Source: Antedon mediterranea (taxonomy: Eukaryota; Echinodermata; Crinoidea; Comatulida; Antedonidae). Taken from it: DNA of 64,000 nucleotides. The number at the start of each line of letters is the position of its first letter. The first letter of the stretch is position 1. A model generated the notes under the pieces. That model ran no database searches. It saw only the letters and a list, made by a program, of their open reading frames with translations, and was not told the origin of the DNA. The DNA lies in the NCBI RefSeq assembly GCF_964355755.1, contig NC_092674.1:11787001-11851000 (forward strand), in the 5' to 3' direction. Of this stretch, positions 10,455 through 22,227 are shown one piece after another. A program made the translations under genes and the position numbers.

Positions 10455-11607
10455 TTAAAAGAAAGGGTCAAAATCTTTTTCGTCAATTTGTTCCGTCGCT
10501 TTGTCTCCTCCTTGGCGTAAAAACACTTTTTTGAACATCCCATTTTTCCGCATACCTAAAAGCTCGCAATCTAAGGACGCCCCCTTTGCTTGGTTATGAA
10601 ACACTTTATTATTTCTAATATGTGTTTTAACCTCACAAACGTCATTCACCTGTTGCCTCAACTTTCTAAAAAAAACTAAGTCTGATTCAAAGGTTGATCC
10701 ATATCTTTGTACTTTTTTCCAAAGTGTTTGATTAAAATACGAGTAAAGCATTCTATCTGCAAAATTCCACGCTCGTATCTTCTCTTGTAATTTGTCAGGT
10801 AATGCTGTTACGTTTTCACGTCTATTTTTAGCTATATATAGTATATCATTCCAAGACCAACACAGCTCTTTCCTTAGGACAACAAGCGATTCATCAATGT
10901 GTTCTAAAACTATAACCATTTCAAACTCGTTGTTCAACAGATCAAGATATCTTTCCACTAGCTGTGTGTCCCCGTGATATGTATGATCTAATCCGAGATC
11001 AAACAGTTGATTGTTTCTTGCATAATACCAAGCTCTTCCAGAATTCCCTCGCCAATTGACTTTCCTCAGGTTTTCCCAATAGTGGTCAGGATATTGTAAA
11101 AACCTTTTAATGTTTTCATAGTCTGATTCAGTTTTATTTCTTATTAATGCTCTCTTTAATTGGAATTGGTCAAACGCAGACTCGAATTGCCCGGCTGGTT
11201 CCCGAATTATTGTTATGTATTTTGTATCAGGGTTCATGAATGAAATGAGTCCTGTTCTGATATAGCGGAGGTGAACAGATGTCAAGTTATACTTATAATT
11301 ATCGTAGTCACCTTCTTCAACTCCTAATGGGGGGAGAAAACTATGACGAGGAGTATCTTTGTTTAAAACCGTAAAAGAACCTATATGGCCATTAGTAGTT
11401 TTATTTTTGTTGAACGCAAATGATAAGTTGTTGCGAAATCCAAATATATTCATGATGTGTCCGATGGTCGTACTACCAGTCTTGTGCGTCTTTATGTAAC
11501 AAATATTTTTCTTCTTTGGTACACAGCTTGAAACATTGCCAAATGTTCTCCAAAAATCTATTTTGTTACTTTGTAGATTTGTATGATATTCGCCTAATGG
11601 TCTATCC
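10455..11607 (-). CDS. Galactose-3-O-sulfotransferase-like enzyme, 3' terminal exon
   Basis: Golgi type II enzymes of this family transfer sulfate from PAPS to the 3-OH of galactose on glycolipids or glycoproteins. The exon encodes the 5'-phosphosulfate-binding loop KTHKTGSTT preceded by ICYI, and about 90 residues later the 3'-phosphate-binding motif TIIREPAGQFESAFDQF. Further family-like segments are SGRAWYYARNNQLFDLGLD and FEMVIVLEHIDESLVVLRKE. The frame is open up to 11762. I place the exon start at 11607 because TTATTTATATTACAG is a strong acceptor there, and because the upstream codons run into a MITE TIR and contain no membrane anchor. The N-terminal exon with the signal anchor was not found. 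The stop at 10455 follows DEKDFDPFF. Confidence 0.85.
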
Positions 11608-11744
11608 CTGTAATATAAATAATACATTATCATTGTTCTTTTACACTTCAGTGAACGTGCACGAAGTTCACACCAACATGGGTCGTAGTTGACGGTCTCG
11701 TGGACAGTGAACGTACGACGTAATGACCTTAGGACCAGAGGCTT

Positions 11745-12525
11745 ATCAAACTTGCTTAGCAAAAAAATCGTCTTAACTTTGACTTAAATCCCTGATTTTG
11801 CCTTAAGTTAGATTTATAAATATATCTAAGTAAAAATATTTGATTAATTTTGTCTTAAATCTAAAGCGAACAACACCCTGCCTTAAAATGAAAAATTTCG
11901 TCTTATCTCATCTCTGCAACAGAAACATTCTTTTTTGACAACGTGAGCGCGCTAGGCCAGAACATTGAACATTCGGAAAGGCTGCGTTTTCCGCTGTACT
12001 ACGGATGCTAAAATAATGATATCAATCTTCGGTAAGATGGCTAGAAATTGGACGAGCAAAACTAATATTTTCGGGATAGGGTACGACCCATTTGACTAAC
12101 TTTTACAAAACTGTATCGGCTGCCAAGGGTCGCTGTCATTGATAAAAATAAATAAAAGTTGATTTGATTTAAGTTTAGAGCGAATGATTTTCGTATGTAT
12201 TTCCGACTGTTTTTCGTATGTATTTCCGACTGTTGTGATCTTTCTCTATTTCAAGTAATAAAAACAATAGTAGCCAGTACCCTCTCTTGTTGGGAGTGAA
12301 AATACAAAGATATAATGTTATAGCGCCGCCATCGCTAAGAGAAAAAAGCTAATGCGCACGCGTAAGCAAGGATTTTTTGTCTTATGACATAATTTGCTGC
12401 CCTCTAGAGTTAATTTTGCGCATGTGCAAAGTAAAATTTACCTAAGACAATTTTTCTGCTAAGACGGTTTGATAAATAAGATTAAATTTTTCAGCTTAGG
12501 CAAAAATATAAGCAAATATTGATAA
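11745..12525. mobile_element. MITE-like element with diverged TIRs upstream of the sulfotransferase exon
   Basis: The left end CTTATCAAACTTGCTTAGCA plus AAAAAATCGTCTTA is matched in reverse complement at the right (TTTATCAAACCGTCTTAGCA plus GAAAAATTGTCTTA, around 12440-12475). More inverted similarity lies further out (GATTTATAAATATATC versus the 12470-12520 region). The interior has a 22-bp direct duplication (TTTTCGTATGTATTTCCGAC at about 12190 and 12212). No ORF. Confidence 0.5.
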
Positions 12526-14157
12526 ATGCCAACACTGACCTTGTAATATGTATTAACGCTCCTGAAGCTATGCCATCGCTGGGCCGGTGGTATTAAACGG
12601 GTTTAGGCCAGGCTATGTGTGCGGCTTAGGCTCAGCCTAGCTCTTTCTGTACGAAAAGGCTGTCCTAAGCATATTATTAACGCTAATTTAATGGCAGAAC
12701 TACTAATGTGTTTTTTTCCCTAAAATTTTTCTTCATATTTTACAGTCCTACTTTCCTACTTTTTTAAAGTATTTATTGTCCACCATCATTTCAAAATATA
12801 TGTTTACTCTCTAATCAAAACAATTTCAATAAAACGAAAATTCACCTTATTCGGCTGTAGAATTTCCCATTTTTGACAAAATCACTTTTTTTATAACTGG
12901 TTACTTCATTGATGTACACCAACATAACAAATATAACCAACATACAAAACATCAATGTTATCTGAAAGATAATTGGTCATTTAGTTTCGATAGTTATACA
13001 GATAGATGATTTACTCTTGTTCTTGATCATCAGATATCATTATCAATGATGTTTTAACCCAAAAATAAGTAGTTAACAGTAGAAATTTAATTTTTTTTTA
13101 ACATGGATATACCCAGTGGGTCGTACATTACATGATTCAATCACTTTTATGTTGGTTCGGTGGGTTTGCTATGTTTTTCTGGAGGTTTGCAAGGGTTTGC
13201 GGGGTTTAGCAATACCCTGTTTTCCGCCAAATTGGATGCCATATTGGATTCTGGCATGATGATGTCATTGTTATCGACTCGATTTATCAACTACTATGAG
13301 AAGTAGTTATTAAAGTAAGCCTCAGCAAATTTTAATCATCATAACACAACTCAAAGTTAAAAAAAACGTGAATTGGTTTTCCCTATCCCCTATATATAGG
13401 TATTTGTGTGTGTTAATAGGCATTTGTGTGTGTTATATAGGCCAAAATTTAAAAGTGCCGTAACAAATTTTCCCGAAGACCCTGGGATGGAGATTTTTTT
13501 TTCTGACAATCTATATGGTATACTCTATCAGAAAAAAAAGAAAACAATTTTCCTATACTTTTTTCCCGCAAAATTTGTACTGCACCGAGGCTATCAGGGC
13601 TAAAAAACAAATTCATTCGGGTTGCTTCATCGTTCTATAACCATATATTTTTGTAATCATAAAAATTCAACTGAAATTGTTCATGTTTTTTTAAAATTTA
13701 TTTTTATGTATTATTGAATTAAATGTACCAGTGATAAACAGCCACATTTTGTTATATTTGTAATAATAGCTTATATAAACAAGTGAACGTGATTGGAAAT
13801 GACGTCACATGACTACCTTTTTGATGACTGATTTATTGAGTAGTTAATTACCTGTATATGTTGTGTCACCCTCGTTAGACATATACAATAAAGTGAGTCC
13901 TCGAAAATAGTTATGGTGACTAATTTCTGTGTCATTAATTTAAAGATCTTCAAGCATGAAGATGTTAAAATCTCTCGACGCGACAAAGACGAATTAGGCC
14001 TAGTAAAACATGCCTCTAATATTATAAATATAGTCGAGAAAAATATTTCTTTGGAGACTGAGTTCAAATGTTATAATTGATTTCTAAGCAGGCAATATTT
14101 ATATAAGAGCCTTAACTTTACCTGTGTGCTTTTTCAGTGACAATTTATAGGCCTACA
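12526..14157. other. Intergenic, no gene recognised
   Basis: Non-coding on both strands as far as I can see. The small frames at 13406-13603 and 13813-14067 have no recognisable motif and low-complexity composition. Confidence 0.5.
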
Positions 14158-14859
14158 ATCAGTGCTCGGGTGTATAGAAAGCGATGACCTCGAATTGGAC
14201 GACCCCAACGACCCGGGCGACCTCGAATTGGACGACCTAGAATTGGACAACACAAAACCGACGACCCCTATAGCCTAGCCTAGCCTAGGCCTAAGTGTGG
14301 TATAACATCCCGAAGCCGAACATAGCCAAATATCTTTAAACCATACCTTATATAATACTCGCAAGCAAGCAATTGATTGAAAAAATACAGAAAGATTAGT
14401 ACACGAAATATCATAAACATGGCAAACCAGGTCGTGTGCTAATCGAGTCGAATGCAGTTTTAATGATGCACTCTTGGCGTTCCATATCTGTTCGTTTGTT
14501 CGTGTTGACACAATCAGTATCAAATGGCGATACAGTATTACTGTATTTTTTCAATCAATTGCTTGAATTTCATTTCATAATAACATTTATTAAAATAGAA
14601 GCTTTTGCTTTTTAGAAATTGTGCCTTCTTCATAATATTGTTTTATTCATTTTAAAGATGAGAAATTTTTTTTATTGTTTTAACTATCTTTCTTCTCGTT
14701 ATGAATTTTGTATTAAATTATTTATTTAAATTTTACCGTTTATTACTGATACGTCATTCTGTGATTTTGAGACGTTTTAGTGGGGATCCCCTATATAACG
14801 TAATATTGACTTAATATTGAGACGTTTTAGTGGGGGTCTCTGTTTTCTAGAAAAACTTG

Positions 14860-14974
14860 ACAATTCTGTTTAGTGCTGCCGTATTACATAGGTAGCGTAA
14901 GCGTTGCACTCCTCGTGTATATAACGGAGAATAATACATTAGGTATGCAACCGGGTATGCAAAGGTCTAATTTG
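14860..14974. repeat. 115-bp direct repeat, left copy
   Basis: ACAATTCTGTTTAGTGCTGC through AAAGGTCTAATTTG, nearly identical to 16098-16212 (only a few substitutions). The two copies bracket the retroelement fragment at 15079-16060. Confidence 0.85.
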
Positions 14975-15078
14975 ACATCCAAGGCTTTAATTTTGTGTTT
15001 TTATTACTTTGCGTAGTAATTGGAAAATGTTTATTATATAAAAGTTTTAATTTAGTTTCAAAAGTATTATAAGCTTGA

Positions 15079-16060
15079 TTAGGTTCTTGCAATAAGTTCA
15101 CAATCGTTCCATGTTATTACGCTAAGCTCTCGTTTAAATTGTTCGATGTTATTTTCATTAATTTTCCTAAAAGGTTTGTTTGGACGTCTACTGACTGCTT
15201 GAGTATTGTTGTATGTTAAGGTAGATATAGAAAAAACAGGTAGGTGATCGGAAATATCGCAATAGAGCTGACCACTAGCGAGGTGTAAATCAGGCTGGTT
15301 GGTCAATAAGTTATCAATAAGAGTAGCACTATTTGATGTTATCCTAGTAGGTCTAAGTATTAGCGGTAAATAAAAGTTACTAAATAGTTGTGGTTTCATA
15401 AGTATATTGCAAACTATCTATATTGCAATCACCCAACAGATATACAAGCTTATTTTCAGTTGAAAGAGTATGAAGTAGATTATCTAGGATATCATTGAAT
15501 GCATTGATATTCAAAGACGGAGCACGATAGATTGTTCCCACGATGATATTTTTCCCATGTATCTGTTCTATTTCAATAAATATCGATTCACATATTGATT
15601 CATCAGTTGTTAAATCATTACGGACAGTAACTGATACATTGTTTCGTACATATTGGGCTACACCACCACCCGCCTTAGATTTCCTATTTCTAGAAAAAAT
15701 ATTATAACCCGGCATATCTGTTAGGGGATTATTGTCATACTGTAGCCAAGATTCATTAATAGCAATAACATCAAAGTCAAATTCAAGAGTAAGAAGAAAC
15801 GTTTTAAAGAATCCATCTTGCCTATGAGACTACGTGTATTAAAATGGATAGTAGACAAAATATTTTTATCATTGTTATGCTTAGAGAAATTCTCTGAGAA
15901 TGTTTCTGGATCAAAATAATTAGATTCATTTAAACTATCATAAAATACATGTTCTCGTATGCCACAAAAGGGTTAAATTTTGCATCAGTTGTAGGGTTGG
16001 ATTGACACATTAATCAAAGATAATTTAAACATTAGGTAAAAGTTAACAATAATATAATAA
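15079..16060 (-). pseudogene. Non-LTR retrotransposon fragment, endonuclease domain (CR1/L2 type)
   Basis: Minus-strand translation gives STIHFNTRSLIGKMDSLKRF, FDVIAINESWL, AGGGVAQYVRNNVSVTVRND, ESIFIEIE, GTIYRAPS and LVYLLGDCNID. After a frameshift near 15390 it gives RPTRITSNSATLIDNLLTN and DISDHLPVFS. These are APE-type endonuclease motifs (N-x-RSL, E-x-WL, GGGVA, YRAPS, GD-N-D, SDHLP) in order. The RT domain is absent. It sits inside the MULE-like element between the 115-bp direct repeats. Confidence 0.85.
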
Positions 16061-16097
16061 AATAAAAAAACTAAATATAACAATAATGAAACTTAAA

Positions 16098-16212
16098 ACA
16101 ATTCTGTTTAGTGCTGCCGTATTACATATGTAGCGTAAGCGTTGCACTCCTCGTGTATAAAACGGAGAATAATACATTAGGTATGCAACCGGGTATGCAA
16201 AGGTCTAATTTG
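16098..16212. repeat. 115-bp direct repeat, right copy
   Basis: Second copy of the repeat at 14860-14974. The pair could be an unusually long target duplication made by the insertion between them, or terminal repeats of a composite unit. Confidence 0.85.
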
Positions 16213-16345
16213 CAAAATGGTACGTAGCGGACATGCTTGGAATTTAAACAAGCAAAGCCAGGTTAAATATACTGACATTACAAAATGAAAGAAGGCAGAG
16301 AAAAAGAAACCAGTCATATCTCAGTTCCTCAAAACACCGTAAAAG

Positions 16346-16708
16346 TTACTTGAAAATATAGGGAGTCCCAGTAGAAGTTCGCCATTTACCAGCAGAGAAT
16401 GTAAGTGTAGTTCCATTGTCGTATAAAGATTTAACTTGAAATTTCCATTTCTTCTTTTCTTTATAATCCACTAAGGTCAGATCATATATCACGTAAAACT
16501 GTTTATCTTGTAAGGCAATATTCTTCTGTTTCACGACTGGAACTTTAGAGTTAAATCCAATAGCTTGGTTCAAATCCTCTTTAATTTTGGTCTGCCCATC
16601 TAATAATGATTTTAGGGAAGCATGTACACCATTGTTAAAGTTCACAGGGTTGGAACAAGCACTTTCAAAATCGGCTGGGCGAGAGCGAGTCTTGGGTTTG
16701 GTGGCCAT
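16346..16708 (-). CDS. 120-aa hypothetical protein in the MULE-like element
   Basis: ATG at 16708 lies just inside the right TIR. A TATA-like TTATATAAT about 45 nt upstream, within the TIR, could act as promoter. The protein is basic at the start (MATKPKTRSRPADFESA) and soluble, with a charged and aromatic C-terminal part (DYKEKKKWKFQVKSLYD, SAGKWRTSTGTPYIFK). I do not recognise a family. The length and clean frame in AT-rich DNA argue for real or recently real coding. It may be captured cargo or an accessory transposon protein. Confidence 0.45.
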   Translation of the reverse strand: MATKPKTRSRPADFESACSNPVNFNNGVHASLKSLLDGQTKIKEDLNQAIGFNSKVPVVKQKNIALQDKQFYVIYDLTLVDYKEKKKWKFQVKSLYDNGTTLTFSAGKWRTSTGTPYIFK

Positions 16709-16961
16709 GATGCATACACGCCGTCATTGTTCAATTGCTTGCGAGTATTATATAAGGTATGGTATAAAGGTCTTTGGCTATGTTCGGCTTCGGGATGTTA
16801 TACCATACATAGGCCTAGGCTAGGCTAGGCTATAGGGGTCGTCGGTTTCGTGTTATGGGTTGTCCAATTCTAGTTCGTCCAATTCGAGGTCGCCCGGGTT
16901 GTTGGGGTCGTCCAATTCGAGGTCATCGCTTTCTACACACCCATCAGTGCTCTGTCATCTA

Positions 16962-17081
16962 AACAAGGCCAACATCCATAAGTCGCGTGCTAAAACGCAT
17001 AGTGATACCGGACCGACAGACAGACCGACAGACTGACAGACCGACATAGTGAACTATTGAGTCGCGTCCACGCGACTAAAA
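16962..17081. mobile_element. Short form of a GACAGACC-containing MITE-like repeat
   Basis: AACAAGGCCAACA, then AAGTCGCGTGCTAAAACG, CATAGTGATACCGGACC, a (GACAGACC)-type microsatellite, CCGACATAGTGAACTAT and CGCGTCCACGCGACTAAAA. The same ends and core recur in the long forms at 45478-46308 and, inverted, at 56515-57357. It abuts the target duplication of the MULE-like element. Confidence 0.6.
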
Positions 17082-18619
17082 ATTACGTTAGGGCGTACAT
17101 CTGAACAATCAGAACCTATATAGTATTGATTTGTTTTATCCTCCACTCGCATTCATGTGTCGGGCACATAAGTTATAGATGCATTGTAAAAAACTGTGAT
17201 TTTTCCAAAAAAATTACAAGATTTCCTTGCTCTCTAAGTATTTAATAACTTTTCAAGATCTGTTAACTTTTTAGCTCAGTTTAATTATTTTTGCATAATT
17301 CCTAAATAATATGTTTTGGAACAGAGCCAGTTAAATTTATATACGGTTTATTCTTTTTTGTTATCTATCTTTTACCAATTCCCATTGTATTTGCCTTGTT
17401 CTTATTTTAACAATGAATAGACCTCTTTGTGATTTTTTTTTCATTTACTTTATCATTCTGCACTTTTATCTTTTATATTTTATAATTTTTCTTGTTTTAT
17501 ACCACATTTTATTTCGAGATGTTAACCATACATTTAATGACACATTTTATGTGTTGTAATAAAACTTTATTATTTGGTAATGTAATTAAAATTAAATTAA
17601 GAAACAGGCAGATTGCCTTTCTAAAAACAAGTTACAAAATATATTATGTTTTCTTCAGCAAAATGGCCTTTGATATATCCATTTTAATCTCCATTTATAA
17701 CACATTAAATTTTATTGTATATTTGTACTAAGATTTTATCAGCTGTGATTAGTAAATAAATAGTTTGTAGTTCCTTTTGTATTGCTCATGTCGTTATTTA
17801 AATAACCTTCATTTAAATACATCACAGATTAAATATTTGAGCTCTCCCAAAAACATTTGTAAAACCAAACTCAACCCTATCCGGAGGCTTTATTTTTTAT
17901 TTATTTATATTTCAAATTTTATCCCAACTTTATGGTAAAACCTGTTTAACATTGTGGTCATGTCTTGAATACAAACAAATGTAACAGTTTTATGAAATAG
18001 TACCTTAGGGTATTGTTAAATTTTTCAGCTTAATCACCATGAAAAATTATAAATGACTGCCTAAACTTCCTTGCATTCAATGTTAAACTAAAAAAAGCTT
18101 AATAAGTTAACATGGAAATGGATGATGTAAAATAATAATAATAATAATACTATCCTAGATTTATAAAGCGCATAATGTCGTGAAACCTCTAAACGCTGTA
18201 CATATTATTCCCCAGTCACATTGGATAAAACACAAACGTATGAAAGCATATTCCCATAATGGGTCATATTCTTTTAACTAACTGGAAACAATGTTGTAAT
18301 AAATAAATTATGAATATGGACTCTGCCGACTTGTATGATGAAGATGTAAGAAAAAAAAAACATTCCCTAAGGCGTATATTAATTGTAAATCAGGACACTT
18401 CCTGGAAAGATATTAGAAATTAATATCTTGCCAGCGATTAGTTTGAAATTCAGCGCTATCTCAAATAAATTATCTCTCAATATCAAAGTTCCAAAATGCA
18501 CGTGCCCATGTACCGTAATAAATGATCCGAATATCGAATTCATTTCTTGTTATATGTAAATGTCTGAATGTTATCCGAGCCAAAAAGTGTTGTAGTCTCT
18601 TTTTATTTCTGGTGATGTA
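17082..18619. other. Intergenic, no gene recognised
   Basis: AT-rich; (AAT)n at about 18134-18150 precedes TTTATAAAGCGCATAATGTC, a repeat-like segment similar to TATATAGCGCCATTAC near 54070. No coding signal. Confidence 0.5.
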
Positions 18620-20660
18620 TCTATATATACATTTACGTAAGGGCAAAATTCGGTAAGTCGTGCGTTATTTCTAGAATGTTTACTCCATGGTATATAAAGT
18701 TGGTTAGAATCTCGGTACTGATTTTAACCACCTGATGTAACCCTGTTTACTAATTAAATTGAGTTAGATAATTAGTTATTGACAATTAAAACGAATTTAG
18801 GTTCAACGATTTGCCCCAAATAGGGGTGTTTTCCGATCGTGGTATACACTGTCTAATAGATGTCCTCTTGAAAAATACCTGCACACAATAATACGAGGAG
18901 GCTTCGCATTTTCCTATCTCCTCCTACGAAAATTGTTATTAATAGCTGAAAACCGGTTGAACAGCTCGAGCACAGTATCATAATGTTGAAGAAAGGCCGA
19001 TTTTTAAAAAAAAATACTATTTTGATAGATTTAATATACGTTTATACAAATGTATTGATTTGCGATGAACGGAACATTCCAATCTCTCAGACTCCCTGTT
19101 TGTAGGTAAAGTTATGAGCCCTTGGTTTAACACAAGTAGCCAAATTTATGGGCCCTTGGAGAATAAACTTACAAAATATAAACGTTGTAGTGGTGTATCG
19201 TCACATGTACTTTACTATTTTAATCAACTATAACAGGGACAGTTTAAAAAAAGTATTAAATCGTAAATGTTTTACTGTGTTTAGTGTTATATTTAAAACA
19301 ATATTTAGTTGAATATTATACCCCAAATAAAGATGCCTCCCCTCCCCCTAAAAAACCTTTTGAACAATAAATGCCCGGGGCGTTTAATCGGATACACATG
19401 GCAAGCTACTTCTAGCATTCTGAAAAGAACTGTTGAGCTTGACGTTTCTATCAAAATGTTCTTGGGGACAGCAATAACTAGTACTTGAAATTGAAACAAT
19501 TTAAAGTATCAGTTATTGCATAACATTACTGTCTAAGGATAAGTTATGTAGAGATATGTTTTTTGTTTAAAACATTAGTAATAGTATTTCTGTTCATCTT
19601 TTAACCACATTTTCTATTACAATGAATGTAAATATGTATATTTCGAACACTTTGATACCAAATTTAAGTTTCTACGACCAGTACTCACAGAGATATGAAG
19701 ATGCCATGATATGTGGGTCAAAGGTCAGAAATGAAATTTCTGATCATTTTTGACTAAAATGTCCCATTAGATTGAATATGAAAGCATGCCTTCTGAACAT
19801 TTTGTGACTAAAATTGACTTGCTGCGACGAGTGGTTGCTGAGATACAAGTATCTATTTATATTTGTTCATATAACCCTTGACCCTGACCCTTTGACCTTT
19901 TGTAACATTTTTAAAAATGTGCAACAAATAACAAAATGTTCATTTCAAACAATTTAAGACCAAATTCAATTGTCTAGGATCAGTAGTTACGAATATACAT
20001 ACATGCCCTGGGGTGTGGGTCAAAGATCAGAAATGGCATTTCCGGTAATTTTTTACTAAAATTTCCCATTAAACTGAATATAAATGTATACCTTTTGATC
20101 AATTTGAGACCAAAATTACCTCGCTGTGACCAGTAGTTGTCGAGATTTAAGGACCTATTTGTGTTTAGTTTGATAACCTTTCACCCTGACCTTTTGACCT
20201 TTCGCCACATTTTCAAAATGTGTAACCAAGCCATTAATGATTGTTTGACCATCCTAAACCAATTTCTGAAGTCAAATTCTCTGGACCTCAAAGTGCATAC
20301 GAAAGTTGATCTAGCTACTAGAGTATAAAGAATATATTTAAAAATTGTTCTTCCCATCCTCTTCCCCATCCCTCAACTCTAACGTTATATACAAAACACA
20401 AATTGGGTTTGTTTAAATGAGTTCAAATAACAAATTTGGACTCATTTTTATAAGACAAGTTTTTCCTTCGGAAGTAGGCCTAAATCCCATAGTGCTAATT
20501 TTATTTGACTACATTAATCATTGTGTCTATTTATTCGTTTCTGTAAACTACAATGTATTTATAGTCCTGCGGTACGTACATTTGAAATTGCCAGTTTTTT
20601 TACCCTGAAATTACTGTGTATTCGAGAACCATCTGTGGACACGACTCGCTCGCGTACTAG
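18620..20660 (+). mobile_element. Helitron family 1, upstream member of a tandem pair
   Basis: Starts TCTATATATACATTTACG after host A and ends CTAG at 20657-20660. Its 3' end has lost one arm of the subterminal hairpin: only CGCTCGCGTACTAG remains after GTGGACACGA. The next copy begins directly at 20661. It carries about 1 kb of extra sequence (about 19320-20330) absent from sister copies. Confidence 0.8.
19320..20330. repeat. Extra segment with two diverged repeat units of about 290 bp inside the Helitron
   Basis: Two similar units (about 19640-19920 and 19930-20230) share GTGTGGGTCAAAG, TCAGAAATG, TTTACTAAAA, TCCCATTA and TTGACCTTT blocks. Each ends with clustered TGACC hexamers (TGACCCTGACCCTTTGACC). 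No ORF of note. Confidence 0.5.
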
Positions 20661-21648
20661 TCTATATATAATTCGGTAAATCGCGCCTTACTTCTAGAAT
20701 TCTAGAAATCGATGGTATAAAGTTGGTTCGTACTTTCAATACTGATTTTAACCACCTGATGTAACCCTGTTTACTATTAAATTGAGATAATTAGTTATTA
20801 ACAATTAAAACGAATTTAGGTTCAACGATTTGCCCCAAATGGGGTGTTTTCCGCTCGTGGTATAGGCCTACACTGTCTAATGGATGTCCATCATGAAAAA
20901 TATCCGCACACAATAAACGAGGATGCTTCGCATTTACCTATCTCCTTCGATAATTGTTTTATAATAACTGAAAACCGATTGAACTGCTCGAGTACAGCAT
21001 AATAATGTTGAAGAAAGGTCAATTTTTTGAAAAAAAAAAAATATTTCGATAGATTTAATATACGTGTATACAAATGTATTTATTTTCGATGAATGGATCA
21101 TTCCAATCTCTCAGTCTCAGAATAATTACTAGGTTTTGACACAAGTAGGTAAATTTAGAGGTCCTTGTGGATAAACTTAAAAACCTTTAGATATAGTGTT
21201 GCAATACTTTGACAATATACTGTAAATTAATACGTATTAACCATTGGTCGCCATTTGAATCGCAAATTTCTTACTGTGAGTGCGGGTACTGCTAGATATA
21301 TAAAACACATACAAATACACTGTATTACTGTGAGTGTAGGTAGGCCATGTTGTTAGTCGCATTTACCTATCGCCTTCCACGATAATAGCTGAAACCAGTT
21401 AAACAGCTCGAGTACAGCATCATAATGTTGAAGACAGGCCGATTTTCTTTAAAAATACTATTTTGATGGATTTAATAATATACGTTTATACAAATGTATT
21501 GAATCGCAGATTGGGTTTATTTGGTTTTTGGACTCATTTTGTGAAAAGTTTCTCTTTCGGAAGTAATTCCCACTAGGGGAATGTTTACGCTGAAATTATT
21601 GTGTATTCGAGAACCATCTGTGGGCTAGACCCCCGCTAGACCATCTAG
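20661..21648 (+). mobile_element. Helitron family 1, downstream member of a tandem pair
   Basis: Begins TCTATATATAATTCGG immediately after the CTAG of the previous copy, with an internal 5' deletion of the TTTACGTAAGGGCAAA part. It ends CTAG at 21645-21648 followed by T. The hairpin region is degenerate (GGGCTAGACCCCCGCTAGAC). Confidence 0.75.
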
Positions 21649-22133
21649 TACTTAAAGGGGGGGGGGGGGGTGGTTCCGGGTTTAAAATGAATATTAAAAA
21701 ATGTAAAATATATTTGTTTGTCTCTTGAAAGGTAAAAGTTTCAAGTTATATAAGCGTCCAGTGAAGCAGAACGAAGGCCAGGCTGTGAAATAACGCCAGA
21801 TTACAAGTGCAGCTACGGCGATATGACACTGTGTTACAGAATAGGAAATTCGTGAAATGGTCAATCTTCCGACGACCCGTTATCATTAACCATATCAATT
21901 ACTTTTGTAAAATTATACTTATCTGATGTAATTTTAGTCGGTCTTCCCATTTATAAAGTCAATGTTCTATGAAAATTCATCAAAACAGTGAAAAATTTGA
22001 TATGTTTGCACTTTACGTTTGCCGATTTTCGCACTGACTTAGGGAAAGCCTTCAAAATCAATGAAGCGTAACGTATACATTCCTGCTGAGAGCGAGGAGA
22101 GAGCGAGACGACGATACACATGCTCTACCTGCC
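21649..22133. other. Intergenic, G-run then no gene
   Basis: A run of about 13 G lies at 21657-21670 just after the Helitron end. The remainder is AT-rich non-coding. Confidence 0.5.
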
Positions 22134-22227
22134 CGCGATTTTTTTTTCCGTACGAGAGTTCCTCCATCGGTTCGTTTCGGACTCAATCGACTCTTCGGTA
22201 AGCCACCGATACTCACTGATGCGTGAC
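22134..22227 (-). repeat. Conserved 95-bp block, inverted copy 1
   Basis: GCGATTTTTTTTTCCGTACG, AGAGTTCCTCCATCGG, TTCGTTTCGGACTCAATCGA, CTCTTCGGTA and CACTGATGCGTGAC. This is the reverse complement of 23489-23586 with few differences, while flanks differ. It could be TIRs of a 1.45-kb element or two copies of a small repeat. Confidence 0.6.

Larger units (their letters stand above)
14168..16942. mobile_element. MULE-like (Mutator-type) element, non-autonomous, with cargo
   Basis: TIRs of about 200 bp lie at 14168-14375 and 16735-16942. They begin GGGTGTATAGAAAGCGATGA on the left and GGGTGTGTAGAAAGCGATGA on the complementary right end. A perfect 10-bp direct repeat ATCAGTGCTC flanks both ends (14158-14167 and 16943-16952). 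Long TIRs with 9-10-bp target duplications are the Mutator/MULE signature. No transposase was found. It carries a 120-codon ORF next to the right TIR and a nested retroelement segment between 115-bp direct repeats. Confidence 0.7.
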
